From the NCBI GenBank assembly GCA_905221605.1, contig CAJNDS010000535.1, positions 365,001-418,387 of the forward strand: a stretch of DNA of 53,387 bases, in the 5' to 3' direction. Both the position numbers and the translations under genes were made by a program. Under the pieces are notes generated by a model that was not told where the DNA came from, searched no databases, and saw only the letters and a program-made list of their open reading frames with translations. Each line of letters opens with the position of its first letter. Positions within the stretch are counted from its first letter, which is position 1. Shown piece after piece: positions 31,233 to 40,940 of the stretch. This DNA comes from Symbiodinium natans (lineage: Eukaryota; Sar; Dinophyceae; Suessiales; Symbiodiniaceae).

Positions 31233-31682
31233 AAACCCTAAACCCTAAACCCTAAACCCTAAACCCTAAACCCTAAACCCTATGACTTGCGTGCTATCAC
31301 TCCAATCTCGTAGGGTTTCGGACTACAGGTGGGGCTTAGGGTTTAGGGTTTAGGGTTTAGGGTGTTCGGGCGTAGATGGGTTTAGGGTTCAGTGCTTCGG
31401 GTATTGGCGTAGGTTAGGGTCCTAAACCCTGCACCCTGAACCCTAAACCTTAAACCGTAATGAAACCCTAACTGCCCGAAGGCCGAACGGAGAACCGTCG
31501 GATATTATTTGGGCTTGGCTAGACTTTACAGCTCCAATCAGTCTCTGGGAGGGCCCTCAAGCCCAAAGCCCATAAGCTGTAAGGGGGAGGGGGGAGGGGG
31601 GAGAGGGGGTTCCAAACCCCAAACCCTAAACCCCAAACCCTAAACCCTAATCCCAAAAACTAGTCCACAAAGGGTTTGGCTC

Positions 31683-33839
31683 TTCGCCGAGGTCTCGACC
31701 ACCACTACCCTCGACAAGATATTCCCAGAGAGCGTGGCGGAGCTGAGCTGGGGTTTAGGGTTCAGGGTTCAGGGTTCAGGGTTCAGGGTTCAGGGTTCAG
31801 GGTTCAGGGTTTAGGGTTTAGGGTTTAGGGATCTAAGCATCGAATATTTGCTACCCTATCCGTACTTGGTAGTCCAGTGGTGCCCTTTTCCCTGTTTGTT
31901 CAAGGTATCCTCAGGTGCGTGCAGAACACCCCTCTCCTGTCAGATGATCTCCAGAGCCTGTTCTTGTCTTCTGATGACGCCAAGCCCCAGGTGCTTGCTC
32001 CCACGTCGATCCGCCGCTCTGTGTCAGTGTCAGTTGCGGCGTCATCTGGCGGGGGGTCCATCTTTGGCACTGATGCCCTGGTGGACTACCAGAGAACGAG
32101 AGTTGCCGCTGCGGCAGCGTTTGTTTGCGGCAGCAACATCCAGGGCCTTCCTTGGTCGGTGCCAACCATGGCCCCAGGCTCCGTTGTCGAATGGTTCGGG
32201 GAGCCAGGCACCCTCCACCTCAGGATCTACCCGGGATCCCAAAGAGGTTCCAGGCCTCGTTCTTTTCTCTGGAGTCTGGAGACTTCCCGGGCGTGAGCGG
32301 GGCCTCGCTTCTGACCAAGCTTGAAACTGATCTGATGGATCCCTTATAAAGTAACCAGCCCAAAAATGGGTGCCCTTCTTGTAAGCAATCTGGGTGCTGG
32401 CTACCAAGCCTTACAGGTCGTATGTTGTATAAGATAAATGCTTGCGGGTACAGGTACACCCTAGTTATACACCCCGGCCCTAACCTTAACCCTAAACCTT
32501 AAAGCCTTTTTCATCCTAAACCCAAAGCCCCTAAATCCAAAAAACTAAGACCCGAACCCCAGGTCAACCGCTGCCCCTTAAGCTAAAAACAACCCCAAAA
32601 CCCTGAACCATAGGTCAACCGCTGCAAATTTAAACCCTCAACCCTAAACCCCAAGCCCTATTCCAGAGGCCCTTCGCCCCAGTTTCTCCGAACTTCTCCA
32701 AGTCAGGGCCCCCTAAAGCTTGAGCCCAAAACCCCTTTCCCTGACTTCTTTAGTGCCTGGAGGTGGCTAGCCGTCTGTCTTGGGCAGTTGAAAAGTCTGC
32801 GTACCCGCCGGTGCTGTCGCATCAAAAAGAAACGGACCCTCCAATCAGTAAACCCTAAACCCTAGACCCTAAAGCCTGAACCCTAAACCCTAAACCCTAA
32901 ACCCTAAACCCTAAACCCTAAACCCTAAACCCTAAACCCTAAACCCTAAACCCTAAACCCTAAACCCTAAACCCTAAACCCGGACCCAACTGCAGAAGCC
33001 CTAAAGCCTAAACCCTAAACCCTGAACCCTAAACCCTCAACCCTAAACCCTAAACCCTAAACCCTAAACCCTAAACCCTAAACCCTAAACCCTAAACCCT
33101 AAACCCTAAACCCTAAACCCTAAACCCTAAACCCGAACCCAAAGCCCGAAACTGCAGAAGCCCTAAAGCCTAAACCCTAAACCCTAGGCTCTAAGCCCTG
33201 AGCTCTAGGTCAGCCTCTAGCCCTTCAATTGCGCCAGGACATGGCTTTTGGAATCTCGCACCAAAACCTGAAAGTTTAGTGCATAGGCTTTAGGCTTCAG
33301 GGACTACAAAACTTCAAGCCCGCTGCTCCCCCCCCCCCCCCCCCCCCCTCTAAGCAGAAAAAGCCCTAACCCTATGAACTCTAAAGCCCAAAGGCCTAGT
33401 GCCCCAAACCCTAAACCCGGAGACCTAAATCCTAAACCCTAAGCCCTAAACCCCAAACCCCAAACCGGAGTCCACCAAGGCCCCTGGCATCCAGCAGCAT
33501 GGCCCGGAGTCTGTTGCAGTGGTCGAGGCCATGGCAGAAATCGCAAGCCCTAAGCCTAAATCCTAAACCCTAAGCCCTAAAGCTAAACCCTCAGTAACCC
33601 TAAATCCTAAAACCGAAGCCCAAGGCCCCCCCCAAGCTCGAATTCTGGCCATGCCTGTCAATGGTTCCTTCGTACTTAGATGACCTAAACCCTTGATCAA
33701 CAAAACGGGTCCCCTTTTGCTCCCCACGGATTCCTGGAGGCCTGCTGAAAATTTAGTGCTCATGGATTCTGTTCAGGAGCCGTCTCGAGTTTGGGGTCGT
33801 TTGTGCCTGCCTGTCACTGCGGAAACTCCGCAAACCTGA
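31683..33839 (+). CDS. Tentative multi-exon gene, unknown product
   Basis: Same-strand exons: 31683-31752 (FAEVSTTTTLDKIFPESVAE), 31925-32246 (LSDDLQSLFLSSDDAKPQ, then VVEWFGEPGTLHLRIYPGSQ), 32754-32847 (CLEVASRLSWAVEKSAYPP), 33468-33545 (ESTKAPGIQQHGPESVAVV) and 33757-33839 (LMDSVQEPSRVWGRLCLPVT, stop TGA). Donors include TGGG|GTTTAGGG and ATCA|GTAAACCCTAAACCC; acceptors include TTTAG| twice. Phases are not fully reconciled, so this may be more than one gene or miss exons. The 322-base exon sits between the two arms of an inverted-repeat element. Confidence 0.5.
31752..31834 (+). repeat. (GGGTTCA)n variant tract then TTTAGGG
   Basis: Eight GGGTTCA units followed by three TTTAGGG units. The donor-like GTTTAG precedes it. 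Confidence 0.9.
31865..32408. mobile_element. CTTGG-type inverted-repeat element enclosing an exon
   Basis: Left arm CTTGGTAGTCCAGTGGTGCC; right arm inverse, GGGTGCTGGCTACCAAG. Compared with the 117-base relative at 45252-45368, both ends are preserved, but about 430 bases containing the coding exon 31925-32246 lie between them. Confidence 0.6.
32875..32981 (+). repeat. Perfect (CCCTAAA)n tract, 15 units
   Basis: Lies in the putative intron that begins GTAAACCC at 32848. Confidence 0.95.
32989..33184 (+). repeat. Telomere tract bracketed by a direct repeat
   Basis: AACTGCAGAAGCCCTAAAGC occurs at 32989 and again at 33149, with a CCCTAAA tract (33040-33133) between. Resembles the 23791-23987 arrangement but with shorter duplicates. 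Confidence 0.8.
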
Positions 33840-34164
33840 AAGCCTAAACCTTTATAAGCCCCGCTTCTTTGTTCGCATGTAACACCCTAACACCCTAAAA
33901 CCCTAAAACCCTAAAATCCTAAAACCCTACCCCTAAAACCCCTAAAACCCAAACCTTAAACCATAACCTGGATGCACCCAGAGCCCTGACCCAAGGGTAC
34001 CTAAGCTAAGCCCAAAGACAACAAATCCTTGAATTCCATGAGTTTGTTTCGATTGGGTTGAGGTTTAGGGCTTAGGGTATATGAGCCTTTGGTGGTTTAA
34101 TTTTGTGTGTAGTTGAGGGGAGCGAAAAAGGCCCGTGAAGTAGTTCAGAATTTGCACTTCTTCA
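33840..34164. other. Degenerate repeat (CCCTAAAA words), no gene
   Basis: Includes a (CCCTAAAA)n block at 33890-33930. Confidence 0.6.
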
Positions 34165-34910
34165 GGTTAGCCTGCTTGAGATCTTCGTCACGAAGGACGC
34201 CGGGGCTGCTTCCCTCATGGGACTCCTACCCTGGACCCTTCAGGTTCCCTTTTTCAAGGTACTCTTGAGGGAATGTAAGGGCAGGGGTATGGTCAGGGAA
34301 CCCTAAACCCCTAAACCCTAAACCCTAAACCCGTACGAGTCTCTTAACGCCTTGATTCCCGAGGTTTAGGGTTGAGGTGGAAGCCCTGGGGGAAACTCGA
34401 GCAAGGCACTTGCTGCAGGAACCACTCCCCAAAGAAGGACAGGCGTAAGCCTTCCACACTCTTAAGCTCAAAGCCCTGAGCCTAAGCCCTATAAAGCTCA
34501 AATCCCGAAACTCCAAGCCCTAAAACCCTAAAACCCTAAAACCCTCAACCCCAGACCCCAAATCGTAAACCGAGCCTTTAAAAACCCTAAACCCCAAAAC
34601 CTTTAAGCCTTGAGGCAATCTAAGTCTGAAAGCATGGGCCCTTAGTATGGCCCCTTACCCTTCTTTATAGGGATCCGAAGTATGGGCCCCTCTCATGAAT
34701 AGTGTATATACGGTTATAACTACCCTAAACCCTAAACTTTAAACCCTAAACCCTGAATCTCTAGCAAGGGGCCCCCAAATGAAGGGCCCCCCCACACTTG
34801 GAACCTTAGAGGCAAGGCCCAAGCGCATCTGTCAGGACTGCTCGTTCACCAAAGACTCGGGCGAAGTCGTCAAGGAGGCATCTCGACACCGAGAAACCCT
34901 TAGGCGCTAA
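34165..34910 (+). CDS. Tentative exons of one gene, unknown product
   Basis: Exons: 34165-34242 (after CTTCTTCAG|: SLLEIFVTKDAGAASLMGLL), 34337-34363 (ESLNALIPE), 34377-34444 (VEALGETRARHLLQEPLPKE, donor GTAAGC), 34806-34910 (PKRICQDCSFTKDSGEVVKE, then ASRHRETLRR, stop TAA). Between 34363 and 34377 lie 13 bases, GTTTAGGGTTGAG, whose removal keeps the frame. CCCTAAA tracts separate the other exons. The CQDC pair could bind metal. Linking the last exon to the others is inference. Confidence 0.45.
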
Positions 34911-35237
34911 CCACTATAAACCCTAAACCCTAAACCCTAAACCCTAAACCCTCATCCCTCAACCCTCAACCTTAAAGCCTGAGGGTTCGAGGGGTTTGGG
35001 GTTCCACTGCCCAGCTCTCCCAGAAATCTAGAATCTTATGTGGCGGTACCCTAGAATGCGAAATTCGAAAACCCATATCAGACATTCTCGAGCCCAAAAC
35101 CCTGAACCCCATGACCCCGAACCCCTTACACCGCAAGCCCTCAACCCTACCCCAAAACCCTAAACCCTAAACCCTAAACCCTAAACCCTAAACCCTAAAC
35201 CCTAAACCCTAAACCCTAAACCCTAAACCCTAAACCC
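34911..35237. repeat. CCCTAAA tracts with degenerate DNA
   Basis: A perfect tract at 35156-35236 and shorter ones at 34918-34952. Confidence 0.85.
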
Positions 35238-35650
35238 CAAGTCTTCGGGCTGCCAAAGGACACCTGCAAACCAATCCCCTGCCTTCCGTGTGCCGGAAGG
35301 ATTTTGAGGCTTCGGGCTTGGGGCTCATAGTGTTTAGGCTTTAGGGCTCATAGGGTGTAGGGTTTAGGGTTCAGGGTTTAGGGTTTAGGGTTCAGGGTTC
35401 AGGGTTTAGGACTCATAGCATTTTGGGTTTAGGGCTCCTAGCGTTTGGGGTTTAGGGCTCATAGGGTTTTCAATCAGGTTCAGTGTTGCGGGATTCATGC
35501 TTGTAAATAACATGCAGGTGATCACCCGAACACCCTTTGACCCCTATTCGCCCCAAGCCAAACCCCTATAACCCCTCTCCAACAGGTGATCAAAGATGGA
35601 GTCGGCCCTTGGTGCAACAACCCGTCCGACGAAGGCCTCGGTCGAAGGTT
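35238..35650 (+). CDS. Exons of an unknown gene with one conventional intron
   Basis: 35238-35306 (QVFGLPKDTCKPIPCLPCAG) follows a CCCTAAA tract. 35478-35517 (FSVAGFMLVNNMQ) follows AATCAG|. 35586-35647 (VIKDGVGPWCNNPSDEGLG, donor AG|GTTTTGGG) follows CTCCAACAG|. The last two join in phase 0 over a 68-base GT-AG intron (35518-35585) with no telomere units. The connection of the first exon is not proven. Confidence 0.5.
35518..35585 (+). other. 68-base intron flanked by a CAGGTGATCA repeat
   Basis: The sequence CAGGTGATCA spans the donor (ATGCAG|GTGATCACC) and recurs across the acceptor (AACAG|GTGATCAAAG). This is the pattern left by intron-generating insertions that duplicate their target. 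Confidence 0.65.
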
Positions 35651-36010
35651 TTGGGCTCGAGGGGGCTTAGTGCTCATGGTGTTTAGGGTTTGGGGTGTAG
35701 CGATTATAACCCTAAACTCTAACCCCTAATTAAACCCTAAACCCGAAACCCTAAACCCTAAACCCTGAACCCTAAAGGGTTTAGGGCTTAGGGTTTAGGG
35801 CCCATAGGGTTTAGGGCTCTAAACCCCTGGATTTCGAGCTTGAGGGCTTCTTGCGCTTGAAGCTCCGGGCATAGACGATTGGAGTGCTTCAGGAGTTTTG
35901 GGCTTGGCTTTGAAGCTTAGGGTTTAGGGTCGAGGGTGTGGGGTTTAGAGTTTAGGGTTTAGGCGCATGTTTCTAGGAAAACTGATCGAAGGCCCCGCAG
36001 GCTAAGGGGT

Positions 36011-36382
36011 TTGCAGTTTTGGGCTGTGCTGGCGCGTGGGTGTGTTCGGTGTTACGGGGAAAACTGTCTCGAAAAGCCACTTATCTCGTGGCCTTGCACC
36101 CGCAGTCTAGCCGCAGTCTGTCCGAGAATCCTTTCTTTCCTGGAAACAGCACTTGTTGCAAAAAGTTACTTTTCTCGCGGCGTTGAGCGCGCAGTCTGTC
36201 CGAGATGCCGTTTTTTTCTCGAAAAAGCACTTTTTGCAAGAAGTTACTTTTCTCCCGGCGTTCTGCTTGCAGACTCTTGGAAAACTAAGCACTTTTATCG
36301 AAACGACACGTTTTGCGAGAAGTATCTTTTCCCGCCGTGTTTCCTGCAAACCTGGAAGTCGCACCATGCGATAGACTGTTAG
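36011..36382 (+). CDS. ORF built from four 25-codon repeats
   Basis: Open for 123 codons. About 75-base units repeat four times (36053-36360), giving ETALVAKSYFSRGV, EKALFARSYFSPGV and NDTFCEKYLFPPCF at equivalent positions. The minus strand is open as well, so the strand is uncertain and the region may be a minisatellite instead of a gene. It lies in a telomere-poor segment (36000-38000). Confidence 0.35.
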   Translation: MQFWAVLARGCVRCYGENCLEKPLISWPCTRSLAAVCPRILSFLETALVAKSYFSRGVERAVCPRCRFFLEKALFARSYFSPGVLLADSWKTKHFYRNDTFCEKYLFPPCFLQTWKSHHAIDC

Positions 36383-36391
36383 CGTTCAGGG

Positions 36392-36622
36392 TTGAGGGGC
36401 ATCTGGCCCCCCAAAACGCTAGCTTGTGGATTCTTTTGGGAGTTTTTGGAGTTTCTGGGAATGTTTCTGCGTCTTGACCAACTTGGGGAACCTCCTCCTC
36501 CCTTCTCGCAGCTAGTGGCAAGAGCTCTGGAAACTTTCAAACTCCCGCGCCTCAGCCCCTCAAAAGTAAATGTGGGCGTCCACTGGCGTCCACCCTTTCC
36601 TTGGGGACGAAATGAACCCTAA
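36392..36622 (+). CDS. ORF ending in a MITE, unknown product
   Basis: Contains GMFLRLDQLGEPPPPFSQLV and ALETFKLPRLSPSKVNVG, ending WGRNEP and TAA contributed by the MITE at 36599. The same C-terminal tail is produced at 25837 by another copy. Confidence 0.35.
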   Translation: MRGIWPPKTLACGFFWEFLEFLGMFLRLDQLGEPPPPFSQLVARALETFKLPRLSPSKVNVGVHWRPPFPWGRNEP

Positions 36623-36707
36623 AGTTGGGGTCATATACCCTGAGTACTATAATTCCTATTAGGTATATGAACCATAAACCCTTTTAGGGTTCATTTCGTT
36701 CCCAAGG
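36599..36707. mobile_element. 110-base MITE family, copy 2
   Basis: Same terminal repeats as copy 1 (CCTTGGGGACGAAATGAACC); TT on both flanks. Confidence 0.9.
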
Positions 36708-36799
36708 TTGACATGGGCCGCGGTAAACCATTGCTAGTGAGAGGTAGGTCCCGAATACTTGCTCATCAGCGAACCCAGGAGCTTGCTCTTGATCTCCAT

Positions 36800-36909
36800 C
36801 CTTAGGGACGAAATGAACCCTAAAATTGGGGTCATATACCCTGAGTACTATAATTCCTAGTAAGGTATATGAACCATAAACCCTTTTAGGGTTCATTTCG
36901 TCCCCAAGG
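36800..36909. mobile_element. 110-base MITE family, copy 3
   Basis: Left end CCTTAGGGACGAAATG, right end CATTTCGTCCCCAAGG; AT on both flanks. Only 92 bases from copy 2 and in the same orientation. Confidence 0.9.
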
Positions 36910-37811
36910 ATCTGGCAAGCTGAAGCCTTCCCATCGCGGGCTAAGTCCCGCTTCTGCCAAGCTTGCCGATGAAGGCCCTTCAATTTCCCTGAATTTGAAG
37001 TGTAGCCGCAAAGCATTAGCACTGCCTTAGTCCGGCAGCAAGCAAAAAATGCTGCAGGACGGTCCCAAGTAGAATCGAAATCGGGCAACAAAACTCCCAA
37101 ACCAGAAGAAACCTGGAAACATAATTGCCACAAAAAGCAAATCTTACGAAGCATCCCAAAAAAAACACTCGCAAACAATCTAAACACTTCCAAAAACTTG
37201 AAAACTTCCAAAAAATCGAGAAAAAACTCCCAAAAATCGAAAAACTTCCAAATCAAATCGAAAACATCCCCAAAAATCGTTCTGGATTGTAGTTCCTCTC
37301 CTTTCGTTTTGCCAGCTGGCCCACGATGTACTTTTCTGGCGTTGCAACTCTGGGATTGAAAGTACTGGATTGCTAGCAGGAGACGGCGGCAGAACACTTG
37401 GAAGGCTGTCGTCAAGCTGAAACAAGCAGCTAAGAAGCCAGGTCGCCATAACAAAATTCAATAGGGCCATGGCCATCATATCTTCAAGTCTTGTTCTAGC
37501 AAGAGATGGTGGGTCAGTTCACAGGCTGACATCAAGCTGAAATCGGCAGCTAAGAAGCCAGGTAGACACAACAAAATTGGGCCATAACTCATGTCTTCAA
37601 GCCTGTTTCTTTGATGCTGCTGACTTGGCCTGCGCACCTCCCCGTCCAAAGTGTCCCTCGCAAATCCTAAAATTTAAGCAGCTAGATATCCTATAGCGCA
37701 GCTCTACCAGCTGCATAACTCAGACCCTTTCCATCATCAGCAGTGTTCTGCTCTGCATACAGAGACCGCATTTGCACGCAGGGCAGACGTAGAGGTATGA
37801 AGCTGCCACAC
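36910..37811. other. Telomere-poor unique DNA, no secure gene
   Basis: Contains an A-rich low-complexity stretch (37130-37280, AAAACTTCCAAAAATCG words) whose minus-strand translation is Phe/Leu-rich, and a direct duplication (37400-37603). The long minus-strand ORF at 36684-37454 crosses two MITEs and the A-rich stretch, so I do not accept it. Confidence 0.5.
37400..37603 (+). repeat. About 85-base direct duplication
   Basis: AAGCTGAAACAAGCAGCTAA (37414) recurs as AAGCTGAAATCGGCAGCTAA (37532), with matching downstream AAGAAGCCAGGT and CTTCAAG. Diverged by a few percent with a small indel. Confidence 0.75.
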
Positions 37812-37921
37812 CCTTCGGGACGAAATGAACCCTAAAAGGGTTTATGGTTCATATACCTTAATAGGAATTATAGTACTCAGGGTATATGACCCCAATTTTA
37901 GGGTTCATTTCGTCCCTAAGG
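37812..37921. mobile_element. 110-base MITE family, copy 4 (inverted)
   Basis: The interior order is reversed relative to copies 1-3. Left end CCTTCGGGACG, right end CGTCCCTAAGG. Confidence 0.9.
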
Positions 37922-38366
37922 GCTTAAATCGAAGGCGTAGTCCAGCGTAACTTTAAAGGTTTGACGGACCGCGCCGCAGTAGGTACGTAGAGGTTGCTCG
38001 GTATCTGCGGAAGCACCCAGAGATGGCGCCAAAGCGCGCGACGCACAGATCGCGCGCACGGCCATAGCAAGAAAACCCTAAACCCCAAATACTAAACCCT
38101 AACCCCCAAACCCCCAAACCCCCAAACCCCAAACGTCCAAACCCCCAAACCCCCAAACCCCCAAACCCCCAAACCCCCAAACCCCCAAACCCCCAAACCC
38201 CCAAACCCCCAAACCCCCAAACCCCCAAACCCCTAAACCCTAAACCCTAAACCCTAAACCCAATCCCAAAGCCTTTACCTCCTCGAAGCTTCGAGCATTC
38301 TTGAGCCAGGCATGGCAGTACTCCGTATCGAGAGGCTTACAACAGCTGAAGGCAACCCGTCCAAAC
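37916..38366 (-). CDS. Two exons across a telomere-repeat intron, 3' part of a minus-strand gene
   Basis: Exon 38279-38366 follows CATGCAG| and reads FGRVAFSCCKPLDTEYCHAW, then LKNARSFEE|GTAAAG (phase 0). Exon 37916-38077 follows TTTAG| and reads GFLAMAVRAICASRALAPSL, then TYCGAVRQTFKVTLDYAFDL and a TAG inside MITE copy 4. The intron (38078-38278) reads TTTAGGG and TTTGGGGG on this strand. Possible upstream exons on the same strand are about 38470-38530 (VPLKHTHASTQTPPVLG) and 38582-38631 (TLTDCDDHFSGRAS|GTTTAG). Cys-rich N-terminal part; no family recognised. The last exon is open in all three frames; only this one fits the phase. Confidence 0.6.
38078..38278 (-). other. Telomere-repeat intron on the minus strand (201 bases)
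   Basis: GTAAAGGC at the 5' end, TTTAGGG then a homogeneous TTTGGGGG block, and TTTAG at the 3' end. Phase 0 join. Confidence 0.6.
38104..38232 (+). repeat. Homogeneous (CCCCCAAA)n tract
   Basis: About 15 eight-base units within the intron of the minus-strand gene. Confidence 0.95.
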
Positions 38367-38639
38367 CTGCATGGTCCCTGCTTTTAGGGTGTAGGGTTTG
38401 GTGTTAGGGTTTAAGCCCTTAACCCCTAAAAAATGAAAGCAAGGCTCCGTATCCCCAAAACGGGTGGGGTCTGTGTGCTGGCGTGGGTGTGCTTCAGGGG
38501 TACACAGGGTTCAAAGGTTTTGGGTTTCGGCTTCAGTAAGTTTGGGCCTGGGAGTTACTAAGTTTGAGGTTTAGCAACTTTAGACCCTAAACCCTAAGCC
38601 CTAAACCGCTCGCCCGTCCGCTGAAGTGATCATCACAGT

Positions 38640-38838
38640 CAGTCAGGGTCCAAGCTACTCATCGCCTAGGGTTAAGTAAGTTTTGGGTTTAGGGTTTAGG
38701 ATGTAGAATTTAGGGTTTAGGATGTGATGAGTTTAGGTTTGGGTTTTGATCTCAAGCTGTACACCCTAAGCCCAGGGCCTTGTTCTCAACATCGTAGCCA
38801 AAAAGTGACTCCCCCAAGCCCTGAACCTAAGAAACAAT

Positions 38839-38871
<33 letters not shown>

Positions 38872-39529
38872 GTATGTATATACGTATGTATAGAATGCAT
38901 TCATTTAGATATTTGTTTGTTTAAGTGTATAGATTCAAGTATATATTCATGTCTATCTTCAAGAACAAGTGAATACAATAGTAGATTACTATCAGAACAT
39001 ACCAGTGCCCAGGACCCAGAGTAGGCCCTCATCGCCCTTATTTAGGGTTTAGGTTCCTTGTAAGCCCCTTTAAACTGTAAACCAAACCCTAAACCCTGAA
39101 CCCTAAACCCTAAACCCTACACCCTAAACCCTACACCCTGCACCCTAAACCCTAAACCCTAAACCCTAAACCCTAAACCCTAAACCCTAAACCCTAAACC
39201 CTAAACCCTAAACCCTAAACCCTAATCATTCCTGGGTTACTCTTGGGTCTAGGTCTGTGACCCAGGCTACAAGCCTCAAATGGGTGGATCTAACCTCTTA
39301 TATAGTTTGGAGTTTAGGGTTTAAGGTTTAGGGTTTAGGGTTTTAACCCGGGGCTTCCCCAGACCCCTTTTCGCCCTCAAATTCCGATGCCCTCAAGCCC
39401 CAAGACTGGCTAAACCCCCTTAATGCCCTGCAAGCCCTGCAAGCTTAAGCCCCTTATAAGCCCTCTAAACCCTACAAACTAAACCCTAAACCAGAAACCC
39501 CAAGCCCTAAACCCTATGGTATAAGCCCT
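38640..39529. other. No gene; (TA)n microsatellite and CCCTAAA tract
   Basis: A (TA)n stretch at 38840-38872 and a perfect CCCTAAA tract at 39142-39225 (12 units), otherwise degenerate DNA. Confidence 0.7.
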
Positions 39530-39616
39530 AAGGCAAATGCCTCTTCCCCAAGCCGGGGGAGCAAGCGCAGGGGCCCTGGCGGGCGGCACACAAGCCTGGC
39601 GTTCTGGGTTCTTTAG
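39530..39616 (+). CDS. Basic terminal exon, unknown product
   Basis: KANASSPSRGSKRRGPGGRH, then TSLAFWVL and TAG. It begins after degenerate CCCTAAG words and runs into TTTAGGG. Confidence 0.4.
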   Translation, partial: KANASSPSRGSKRRGPGGRHTSLAFWVL

Positions 39617-40218
39617 GGTCTAGGGTTTAGGGTTTATTGGAGGGTTTAGGGTTTAGGGTTTAGGGATGTTGGCTGTTGGCGGGTTTAGTTGGTTTGTGTG
39701 TTGTTGGTTTGGGGTGCATAGGGTTGTACGGTTTATAATTAGGGTTTACAGGCTTTATGGGGTTTGCAGGGTTTGTATGGTTTACAGGGGGCTTTGGGGC
39801 TTTTCGGTTTGCTACTTCAAGTCCGGGATGTGTAACAGGCCGCGGACGTTCTTGTGTAACATAGCGTAGTAACTGAATGAGTACACTTTACACTTTTGGG
39901 ATACGATAATCCCTTATAGAACTGCAAAGGTGTGAAATGGCACGATGTGCATGAAACGGAGCGGGGGAGGTGGAGGGGCGAATCAGGGTTCAGGTCCCTA
40001 CTTTCCTAAGACCGAACACTAAACCATGTAATTAGGGGGGTCTAAGGTGTCGTTTAAGTGTATTGAGCCTCGATCAGGCTTAACCCTAAGCCCCAAACCC
40101 TAGAACCGAAATTCTTAACCCTAAGCCCTTGAAAACCCTAGACCCGAAGAGTAAACCTGAACCCCTAATTAACCTGAGACCCGAAACTCTAAACCTGAAT
40201 CATGCACACCCAAGGCTA

Positions 40219-40309
40219 GAGCTCTGCATCACTGTTGGCGATGGCCAGGCGGGGCCCGTCGGCCTTGACGCATTGTGGCCCACTCTATGTTGGACGGTTG
40301 ATGATAGGG
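40219..40309 (+). CDS. Possible exon, unknown product
   Basis: LCITVGDGQAGPVGLDALWP, then TLCWTVDDRG. Flanked by degenerate telomere-like words on both sides. Confidence 0.35.
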
Positions 40310-40535
40310 GTTTAGGGCTTAGAGGTTTAGGATTTAGGGGTTCAGGGCTTTAGGTTTGGCTTAGGGTTTGAGCTACCTGCAATTCGATATCTCAGTTTCT
40401 GGTTTTGTCTCACATCTCATGAAACTTGGGTTTGGGTGCCCTTTCTAACGATCCTGTAAGGGAATATAAGGGCCATAATAGGAGTATATCAAGGGAAGCT
40501 CTTAGGGGTACATCCACCGGGGGCACGAGTCTCAA

Positions 40536-40591
40536 TTCCATGAAATCTCTGTGGAAGATGCCGTAAGAACAGCTAAGATGGCCACAGGGCC
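40536..40591 (+). CDS. Short exon ending at a TTTAGGG donor
   Basis: FHEISVEDAVRTAKMATG, then CC|GTTTAGGG. Good codon structure; no partner exon fixed. Confidence 0.4.
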
Positions 40592-40940
40592 GTTTAGGGT
40601 TTAGGGTTTTGGGTTTAGGGTTTTGGGTTTTGGGTTTAGGGTTTAGGGTATAGGATCCCTTAAGTTGGCATCCCGTGGAAGTTTGGGGCTCGTAGGGTTT
40701 CGGGTTCCGGGCCTTAGGGTTGAGATTTCAAGACTTAGGGAATGGTAGGGTCGAAGCGATTTCAGCTTAAACGAGAAGACCTGGATGCTTGGTTGAGTGT
40801 AGCCCGAAACCCCAAAGCCCTAAAGCCCTAGACCTTAGCACCCCAAAAGCCCCGAAGCAGTTAAGCCCCAAAACCCTAAACCCTAAACCCTCAAAGTGTT
40901 GGGGGGAATCAAGGCCTTGGGCATTTGAGGGTGTGGGGAG

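Noticed and set aside
36684-37454. Minus-strand ORF of 256 codons
   Set aside because: Runs through two MITEs and an A-rich low-complexity stretch; no conserved-looking motif. Kept only as a note.
37953-38228. Minus-strand ORF with GVWGFGGLG repeats
   Set aside because: Mostly intron repeat translated together with the wrong frame of exon 37916-38077.
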